Positions 24,160 through 29,593 of a stretch of DNA of 29,593 nt are shown piece after piece. How positions within the stretch are numbered: position 1 is the first letter of the stretch; every line of letters starts with the position of its first letter. A program made the translations under genes and the position numbers. Source of the DNA: Lentisphaeraceae bacterium (lineage in GTDB: Bacteria > Verrucomicrobiota > Kiritimatiellia > RFP12 > DVOR01). The notes below the pieces were generated by a model. That model was given only the letters and a program-made list of their open reading frames with translations, searched no databases and had not been told where the DNA came from. The DNA lies in contig SFJE01000026.1 of the NCBI GenBank assembly GCA_004555175.1, forward strand, positions 1 to 29,593. The letters run 5' to 3'.

Positions 24160-27100
24160 TTATGGGGTGAGGACGCGCTGCCAGAGGGCGTCGAGCTGCT
24201 TGGGGGAGGAGCGCAGGGGGGGACGCAGGGTGGGGGCGAAGGTGGCTAGGCGCAGGCACTCGAAGTGCCAACGGTAGTCGGAGAGGGCGATGGGGTTGTG
24301 GCGGGGCTTGGCCGGGCGGGTGACGAAGTCGCGGTAGCGCTGCCAGAGGGGGGCGAGGGCTTCGGCCTTGCGCAGGTCGCCAGCCGGGTTGTTGCGGGCG
24401 CGCTCGAGGCGCTCGGCCGCGCCTTGGAGGAAGGTGGGGTAGTGGGCGAGCCACTCGGGGGGCACGGCGGCGACAAAGCCCTCGAAGACGAGCCAGGCCA
24501 GCTGGTCGAGCAGGTCCTCCTGGGTGGCGGGGTAGACGCCCTGGGCACCCTCGGCGGCGCGCTCAAGGCGGGCGGTCTCGGCGAGGATGTAGAGGATGCG
24601 GCGGCGCCATTCGCCGGCCACCTGGGGAAGGGCGCGCTTGTGGGCGGCGTAACGGGTCTTGAGCTCGGCGGCGGTGGTGGGGTCGTCGCGGCCGGGGGGG
24701 AGGAAGGTCTCCTCAAGGATGCGCTCAAAGGTCTGCTCTGCGAGCTTCTGGGGGTCGATGGCCGCGCGCTTGAGGAAGGCCTTGGTGGCCTCGGGGAGGG
24801 AGGGAAATTGGGCGTAGGGCTTCCAGCCGGCGCCGCCGAGGGCTTTGAGGGCTTCGAGGCACTCGCGGCGGTTGGCCAGGCGGGCGAGGGCGGGGTCGGC
24901 GATGGTGCTGGCCTGGATTTTGGCCGGCGCGGCGGCAAAGAGGTCGAGGAGCGGACGCAGGTTGCGGCCCTGCCCGAGGAGGTTGCCTTCGCCGTCGCGG
25001 ACGCGGAAGTTGAGGCGCAGGTGGGCGGGGAGGCGCTCCTCGGCCCAGGGGGTTTCGTCCACGCGGACGCCTTTTTCGTCGCGCAAAATCCGGAAGAGGG
25101 TCTCGGCGAGGGGGCGGGCGTAGGGCTTAGCGCGAGAGAGGATGAGGCTTTGGAGCTCGGGGAGCGGCCCAAGGACGTGGCGGACGCGGCTGGGCAGGGC
25201 GTTGAGCAGCCACATCACCTTCTCGGGGAGGAGGCCGGGGACGAGCCACTCGGCGTGCCAGCCGGCCAAGAGGGGAAGGGTCTCGGGGGTGGCTTCGAGG
25301 GTGACGCCATCATCGGGCGCGGCCGGGTCGTGGAGGTAGGCGAGGGGGAAGGGGTGGCCGGCGACGGTGATCTCCTCGGGGAAGTCGCGCAAGGTCTCGG
25401 CAGAGACGGCGAAGGCTTCGCCTTGGAGCGGGAGGGGCGGGCAGCGCTTGAGGGCGGGGGCGTTGCAAATCTCGGGCGGGAGCGCGCGCTCATAGAAGTC
25501 GAGGAGTGCCTCGTGGAGGGCATCGGCCGCGCGGCGGTTGAGGGCCCAGAGTTGGCTCAGGAGCTTCTGCTTCTGCCAGTTGGCGCGGAGCCAGGCGGGC
25601 GGCTGGGCAATGGCCTCGGGCACGGCCAGTGCGTCGGCAATGAAGTAGCGCCGGGCGGCCTCGGGGTCCAGCCGCGAGAGGTCGCGCAGACGCCCAGAGG
25701 CGATGGGCAGGCCAAAGAGGGTGATGTCTTCGTGGACGCGGACGAAGCCGTGGTCTCGGTCCCAGAAGGCGTTGTGGCGGTGGACCTTGCAGAGGCTGCC
25801 GGCTAGCGGCTCGATCCAGCGCGGGTCGATGCACGCCGCGCTCCGGCCGAAGAGGCGCGAGGTCTCGACCAACTCGGCGCAGAGGACCCACTCGCGGCTG
25901 GTGGGGAGCGCGTCGGGGCGCGGCTTTTCGCGCATGGGGGCCTGCCGGTCACGGGCTTTGCGCGCCTCCTTGGCCAGGCCGCTCCCCGGAAAGAGGGCGA
26001 AGCGGATGCCAAAGGCGCCGCGGTAGTCGCGCGTCTCGGGGTCCAGGTGGCCAATGCGCGAGAGGAGTGCACTCAAAAGGGCACGGTGGAGCCCCACCTC
26101 GCCGCCGGTGGCCGAATCGGTATGCAGATGACGCTCGCGGCAGAGTTGCTCGAGTTGGGCGCGGATGTTGGCCCACTCGCGCATTCGCGGATAGCTGATA
26201 AAGGCGGCCTTGCAACGCTTGCGGCGCTGGGTCTCGCTGATGCCGAGTGCGGCATCATTCCACCACGCCCAGAGTTTGAGACGCGCAAGGAAGTCGGAGT
26301 TCGCACAGCGGAAGCGGGCGTGCTGCTGATCGGCCTGTTCGCGCTTCTCGATTGGACGCAGGAGCGGGTCATCGCAGGAGAGCGCGGCCACCACGGTCAG
26401 CGCATCGCGCAACGCCCCCTCGCTCTCGGCCGCGAGCAGCATCCGCGCCTGCCGCGGCTCCACCGGAAAGGCCGCCAGCGCCCGCCCGATGGGGGTGAGC
26501 GAAAAGGCTGGGGCTTCGCCCGCAGCCTTGGAGTCGACAGTCGACAGTCGACAGTCGACAGGGCTCGCTGCGCTCGCAGGGGGCAAGGAGTGAGAGGGTC
26601 TAGAGGTGAGGGCTTCCACCGTTCCGCGAGAGTCTGCCCGTCGCGGCTCGCCGCGTCCTGTCGACTGTCGGCTGTTCTCTGTCGGCTGAACACGGCGCAG
26701 CGCGCCGAGTTCGAGAAGCTCTCGGTAGCCTTCGCGGATGGCGGCACCGGTGGGGGGCTCGAGGAAGGGGAAGGTTTCGACCGCGCCCAGGCGCAGGTCG
26801 GCCATCCGGAGGATGACGCCAGCGAGGGCCGAGCGCTTGATCTCGGGGACGATGTGCGCCTCGCGCTTGGCGTAGTCGGCCTCGGAGTAGAGGCGGATGC
26901 AGGTGCCCGGGCCCACGCGCCCGCAGCGGCCCATCCGCTGGCGGGCCGAAGCCTGGGAGATCTTCTCGATGCGCAGGGTCTGGACGCGGCGCTGGGGCGA
27001 GTAGCGCTTGATGCGCGCGAGGCCCGAATCGATGACCACGCGGATGCCGGGGATGGTCACGGAGGTCTCGGCGACGTTGGTGGCCAGGATAATCCGCCGG

Positions 27101-27939
27101 AGGGGAGAGCTCTGGAAGACGCGCGCCTGCTCGCCGGGCGGGAGGCTCGCCAGGAGGGGGAGGACCTCGGTGCGCGGCAGGTGGCGGCCGTCGAGAAGGG
27201 CCTTGGTCTCGCGGATTTCGCGCTCGCCGGGGAGGAAGACGAGGATGTCGCCGGAGTCCTCGCCCACGGTGTCGACGGCGTTGGCGACGTGGCGGGCGAG
27301 GTCGTCGGGGTCGACGCTGTCGGCGTCTTCGTCCTCCTCGGGGAGCATGTCGCCCAGCCAGACGGTCTCGATGGGGTAGAGGCGGCCGGGGATGGAGATG
27401 ACCGGGGCGTGGTCGAAGAAGGCGGCGAAGCCCTCGGCATCGAGGGTGGCCGAGGAGATGATGACCAGCAGGTCCTTGCGGCGGGCGAGGATGCGCTTGA
27501 GCAGACCCAGGAGGAAGTCGATGTTCAGACTGCGCTCGTGCGCTTCGTCGATGATGAGGGTGCTGTAGCGGCGCAGGAGGGGGTCGGTCTGCACCTCGGA
27601 GAGGAGCACGCCATCGGTCATCAGCTTGATTTGCGTGGCCGGCGAGAGGCGGCGCTCGAAGCGGTGCTGGTAGCCCACGGCCTGACCCAAGGGGGTGCCC
27701 ACCTCGTCGGCCAGGCGCCGGGCCATCGCCATCGCCGCCAAGCGCCGCGGCTGCGTTACGCCCACCAACCCGCGCGCCTGCGGCCGCGCCAGTAGCGCGA
27801 GCTTGGGCAACTGCGTGGTCTTGCCCGAGCCGGTGTCGCCGCAGACAATTACCACGCGCTCGCGGGCCATCACCGCGAGCAGCTGCTCGCGGTAGGCCGC
27901 AATCGGGAGCGCCTCGGGCAGGTCCAGCCGCAGACTCAT
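24160..27939 (-). CDS. hrpA: ATP-dependent DEAH-box RNA helicase HrpA, with repeat-derived insertion
   Basis: RNA helicase of 1259 residues, close to E. coli HrpA. Walker A GDTGSGKTT is at 34-42, TQPRRLAA at 62-69, DEAH at 131-134 and SAT at 163-165. ILATNVAETSVTIPGIRVVIDSG splits into motif V regions, and motif VI is QRMGRCGR. The helicase-associated domain and a long DUF3418-type C-terminal region follow (FRVRDGEGNLLGQGRNL; GWKPYAQFP). Residues about 417-469 (from TENSRQSTGRG to LSTVDS) correspond exactly to repeat element C, inserted between LLELGALRR and SLTPIGRALAAFPVEPR, which are adjacent in relatives. The start at 27939 overlaps the cstA stop by four bases; a longer open frame to 28431 is only a shadow of cstA. 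Confidence 0.95.
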   Translation of the reverse strand: MSLRLDLPEALPIAAYREQLLAVMARERVVIVCGDTGSGKTTQLPKLALLARPQARGLVGVTQPRRLAAMAMARRLADEVGTPLGQAVGYQHRFERRLSPATQIKLMTDGVLLSEVQTDPLLRRYSTLIIDEAHERSLNIDFLLGLLKRILARRKDLLVIISSATLDAEGFAAFFDHAPVISIPGRLYPIETVWLGDMLPEEDEDADSVDPDDLARHVANAVDTVGEDSGDILVFLPGEREIRETKALLDGRHLPRTEVLPLLASLPPGEQARVFQSSPLRRIILATNVAETSVTIPGIRVVIDSGLARIKRYSPQRRVQTLRIEKISQASARQRMGRCGRVGPGTCIRLYSEADYAKREAHIVPEIKRSALAGVILRMADLRLGAVETFPFLEPPTGAAIREGYRELLELGALRRVQPTENSRQSTGRGEPRRADSRGTVEALTSRPSHSLPPASAASPVDCRLSTVDSKAAGEAPAFSLTPIGRALAAFPVEPRQARMLLAAESEGALRDALTVVAALSCDDPLLRPIEKREQADQQHARFRCANSDFLARLKLWAWWNDAALGISETQRRKRCKAAFISYPRMREWANIRAQLEQLCRERHLHTDSATGGEVGLHRALLSALLSRIGHLDPETRDYRGAFGIRFALFPGSGLAKEARKARDRQAPMREKPRPDALPTSREWVLCAELVETSRLFGRSAACIDPRWIEPLAGSLCKVHRHNAFWDRDHGFVRVHEDITLFGLPIASGRLRDLSRLDPEAARRYFIADALAVPEAIAQPPAWLRANWQKQKLLSQLWALNRRAADALHEALLDFYERALPPEICNAPALKRCPPLPLQGEAFAVSAETLRDFPEEITVAGHPFPLAYLHDPAAPDDGVTLEATPETLPLLAGWHAEWLVPGLLPEKVMWLLNALPSRVRHVLGPLPELQSLILSRAKPYARPLAETLFRILRDEKGVRVDETPWAEERLPAHLRLNFRVRDGEGNLLGQGRNLRPLLDLFAAAPAKIQASTIADPALARLANRRECLEALKALGGAGWKPYAQFPSLPEATKAFLKRAAIDPQKLAEQTFERILEETFLPPGRDDPTTAAELKTRYAAHKRALPQVAGEWRRRILYILAETARLERAAEGAQGVYPATQEDLLDQLAWLVFEGFVAAVPPEWLAHYPTFLQGAAERLERARNNPAGDLRKAEALAPLWQRYRDFVTRPAKPRHNPIALSDYRWHFECLRLATFAPTLRPPLRSSPKQLDALWQRVLTP
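26532..26687. repeat. Heptamer-bordered element C, in frame inside hrpA
   Basis: Plus-strand array of four perfect AGTCGAC units (26532-26559). Minus-strand array read from 26687: AGCCGAC, AGAGAAC, AGCCGAC, AGTCGAC (26660-26687), followed inward by AGGACGCGGCGAGCCGCGACGG split at its hairpin. Total length is 156 bases, exactly 52 codons. The hrpA frame reads through without a stop, giving VDCRLSTVD from the perfect array. Confidence 0.9.
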
Positions 27940-29384
27940 CGCGCGCCCTGCGCGCCCAGGTGCACAACAACGACGGCGCAGAAGAAGGTGAAGACCCCGG
28001 CAATGGCGTAGGCCACATTGATGGGCAGGTTCAGTCCATAGGGGCAGCCCGGGTGGGTGGTGGCCGACCACAGGATAAAGCTCGAGACCACGAAGGTCAT
28101 AAACATTCCCGGCAGCAAGGTGAACCACGGGGCCACACCCTTGCGCATCAGCCACACGGTGCAGACCATCAGCGTCGAGGCCGAGAGGATCTGGTTGCCC
28201 CAGGCAAAGTACTTCCACAGCCACTCGAAGGTGGCCGCGCTCTGCGTGCTCCACCAGAGCAGCCCGGCCGTGGCCGCAATCAGCGGCAGGCAGAGCCCCA
28301 GCCGCGCAACAAAGCGCCGTTGCCCGACCCGCAGCGTCTCGGCCAGGGTCAAGCGCAGACTCCGCAAGGCCGTATCGCCCGAGGTAATCGCCAGCACAAT
28401 CACGCTCACCACCGTCACCGTCCCCATCCAACTGCCCAGGAAGTGGCGCGTGCTTGCCACCAAGGCCGCCGTCGCCGGCTTGGCCATCAGCTCGGGCACC
28501 AAGTTATAGATGGCCAACCCCGCCGCGGCCCACACCATCGCAATCACCCCCTCGGCAATCATCATCCCGTAGTAAGTCCCTCGCGCCTCCCGCTCCGAGC
28601 GCATCGTCCGCGCCACAATCGGCGACTGCGTGGCGTGGAAGCCCGAGATAATTCCGCAGGCAATCGTCACGAACAGGCACGGCACCACCGGCTGATCGCG
28701 GAACATCCCCGCCTGGAAGGCCTCGGTCTCGGTCAGCAACGCCGGTGTGCCCACTCCGTGCCAAATCAGAGAAGCGAGCATTGCCAGCGACCCCACCAGC
28801 AGAATCCCCCCAAAGATCGGGTAGACCCGCCCGATAATCTTATCCACCGGGAAGAGCGTTGCCGCAATATAATAAAGGAAGATGATCCCTGTCGCCCCCC
28901 AGAAGACCGCCGTCCCGCCCCCCGGCACCACCCCCTCGACCAAGTGCGCCGGCACCGTCACGAAGACCGCCACCACCAAGAGCAGCAGCACCATCACAAA
29001 GACCGTATACGCCTGCGCATACCACTTCCCCAGCGACACCCCCGTCAACGCCGGCAAGTTCGCCCCCCCGTGCCGCAAGCTCATAAAGCCCGCCACAAAG
29101 TCGTGCACCGCCCCGCCAAAGACGCACCCCAGCGGGATAATCCAAAAGCACTTCACGCCAAACTTAATCCCGATAATCACCCCAATCACCGGACCCACCC
29201 CCGCGATATTCAACAGCTGAATGAGCGTATTCTTCCACATTGGCAGCGGCAGATAGTCCACCCCATCGCGCTGACTCACCGCCGGTGTCGGCCGCTCATC
29301 CGGTCCCAACAGCCGCTCAATCACGCGCCCGTAAAGAAAGTATCCGGCCACCAAAAACGCAATTCCGCAGAGAAACAAAATCAT
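27936..29384 (-). CDS. cstA: CstA-family carbon starvation protein / peptide transporter
   Basis: Inner-membrane protein of 482 residues with about 13 hydrophobic segments. The N-terminus FLVAGYFLYGRVIERLLG, the conserved LIQLLNIAGVGPVIGVIIG, then GCVFGGAVHDFVAGFMSLRHGG, IACGIISGFHATQSPIVART and TSGDTALRSLRLTLAE are diagnostic of the CstA family, which takes up peptides or pyruvate. It is shorter than E. coli CstA (about 700) but in line with the short form of many anaerobes. A frame open to 29555 includes repeat DNA; I chose the ATG at 29384, with GGAG eight bases upstream. It is co-transcribed with hrpA (4-base overlap). Confidence 0.93.
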   Translation of the reverse strand: MILFLCGIAFLVAGYFLYGRVIERLLGPDERPTPAVSQRDGVDYLPLPMWKNTLIQLLNIAGVGPVIGVIIGIKFGVKCFWIIPLGCVFGGAVHDFVAGFMSLRHGGANLPALTGVSLGKWYAQAYTVFVMVLLLLVVAVFVTVPAHLVEGVVPGGGTAVFWGATGIIFLYYIAATLFPVDKIIGRVYPIFGGILLVGSLAMLASLIWHGVGTPALLTETEAFQAGMFRDQPVVPCLFVTIACGIISGFHATQSPIVARTMRSEREARGTYYGMMIAEGVIAMVWAAAGLAIYNLVPELMAKPATAALVASTRHFLGSWMGTVTVVSVIVLAITSGDTALRSLRLTLAETLRVGQRRFVARLGLCLPLIAATAGLLWWSTQSAATFEWLWKYFAWGNQILSASTLMVCTVWLMRKGVAPWFTLLPGMFMTFVVSSFILWSATTHPGCPYGLNLPINVAYAIAGVFTFFCAVVVVHLGAQGAR

Positions 29385-29407
29385 CTTCAATCTCCAATCG
29401 GCCCATA

Positions 29408-29435
29408 AGTATAGCACACCCCCGCCAAACCACAA
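29408..29435 (-). promoter_or_regulatory. Promoter for cstA-hrpA
   Basis: On the minus strand, TTGTGG (29430-29435), a 16-base spacer and TATACT (29408-29413), the latter preceded by TGC as an extended -10. The -35 falls within a CACAAAG repeat unit. Confidence 0.55.
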
Positions 29436-29502
29436 AGAACGCAAAGCACGCCGAAATAGGCCTTGTGGATTAGCAACCACAAAGAACACAAAGTTCACAA
29501 AG
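29429..29502. repeat. Nonamer repeats of NNCACAAAG type
   Basis: Two units, ACCACAAAG and AACGCAAAG (29429-29446), and three more, ACCACAAAG, AACACAAAG, TTCACAAAG (29476-29502), each at a 9-base period. This is a different unit from the TCCGGANNN family. Confidence 0.7.
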
Positions 29503-29555
29503 GGTTGTGGAGGCCTTGTCGCGCCGAAATAGGCCTTGTGGATTAGCAACCACAA
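29449..29555. repeat. 34-base direct repeat pair upstream of cstA
   Basis: The same 34 bases occur at 29449-29482 and 29522-29555. They begin CGCCGAAATAGGCC and contain TTGTGG...CCACAA, a six-base stem around ATTAGCAA. The copies are identical and 73 bases apart. No gene is seen from 29385 to the window end. Confidence 0.9.
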
Positions 29556-29593
29556 GTCCGAGCGAAGCGAAGGAGCTATGTCAACAAGAACAC

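Noticed and set aside
23993..24160. Minus-strand Pro/Asp-rich coding sequence (PDNPESPETPDYPDYP)
   Set aside because: It comes from reading the nonamer array in reverse; no start, no ribosome site, and the frame continues opposite or out of frame within hrpA.
27940..28431. Upstream extension of the hrpA frame
   Set aside because: It overlaps cstA, has shadow composition, and HrpA homology begins at the ATG at 27939 with an ATGA overlap.

Overview
This is a GC-rich bacterial chromosome segment. The EF-Tu gene is the best clue to its origin. Its switch I region carries an insertion/substitution (KIVTIATAHVEY where most bacteria have RGITINTSHVEY) that I associate from memory with Planctomycetes and Lentisphaerae. 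With the DUF3472-type exported protein and the tRNA-Thr/tuf/tRNA-Trp/secE/nusG order, this suggests a member of the PVC superphylum, perhaps Lentisphaerota or Kiritimatiellota. A Bacteroides-type master invertase hints at a gut-like gene pool. The placement is inference, since no rRNA is present.

Layout. (i) 1-8046, minus strand: a tight six-gene cluster read right to left: an AsmA-like membrane-anchored protein, a zinc-ribbon protein, a small membrane protein, DNA polymerase I (proofreading site apparently dead), a family IV esterase and ispF (cut by the window edge). (ii) 8208-11727, plus strand: an operon of a PTS EIIA-CBS protein, a ClC chloride channel/transporter lacking its own CBS domains, and endonuclease IV. 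(iii) 11813-16771, plus strand: the translation block tRNA-Thr, tuf, rpmG, tRNA-Trp, secE, nusG, rplK, rplA, rplJ, rplL. It closes with a strong terminator and rpoB does not follow. (iv) 16908-19205, minus: a membrane-anchored metallophosphoesterase and an exported DUF3472 protein. (v) 19369-19992, minus: a serine recombinase of the Mpi master-invertase type. (vi) 20224-23569, minus: proS, an HU/IHF-type protein gene and hisS. (vii) 23570-24159: a 590-base gene-free, repeat-rich stretch. (viii) 24160-29384, minus: cstA and hrpA, overlapping by 4 bases. (ix) 29385-29593: promoter and repeats.

The most unusual content is in the repeats. At least five elements of about 70-170 bp have a two-sided design: heptamer arrays (consensus near AGTCGAC or AGTGAAC, strict 7-base period) face each other across a short core. 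Four sit at gene 3' ends. In two of these, nfo and the recombinase gene, the stop codon lies inside a heptamer; in the metallophosphoesterase gene it shares one base with a heptamer; next to hisS, a second in-frame TAA abuts the array. The fifth lies in frame inside hrpA and adds about 52 residues. Separate short-period families (9-base TCCGGANNN, 9-base NNCACAAAG, and a 22-base palindromic unit) fill other intergenic gaps.

Several promoters share an extended -10 of the form TGCTATRCT or TGCTATTAT.
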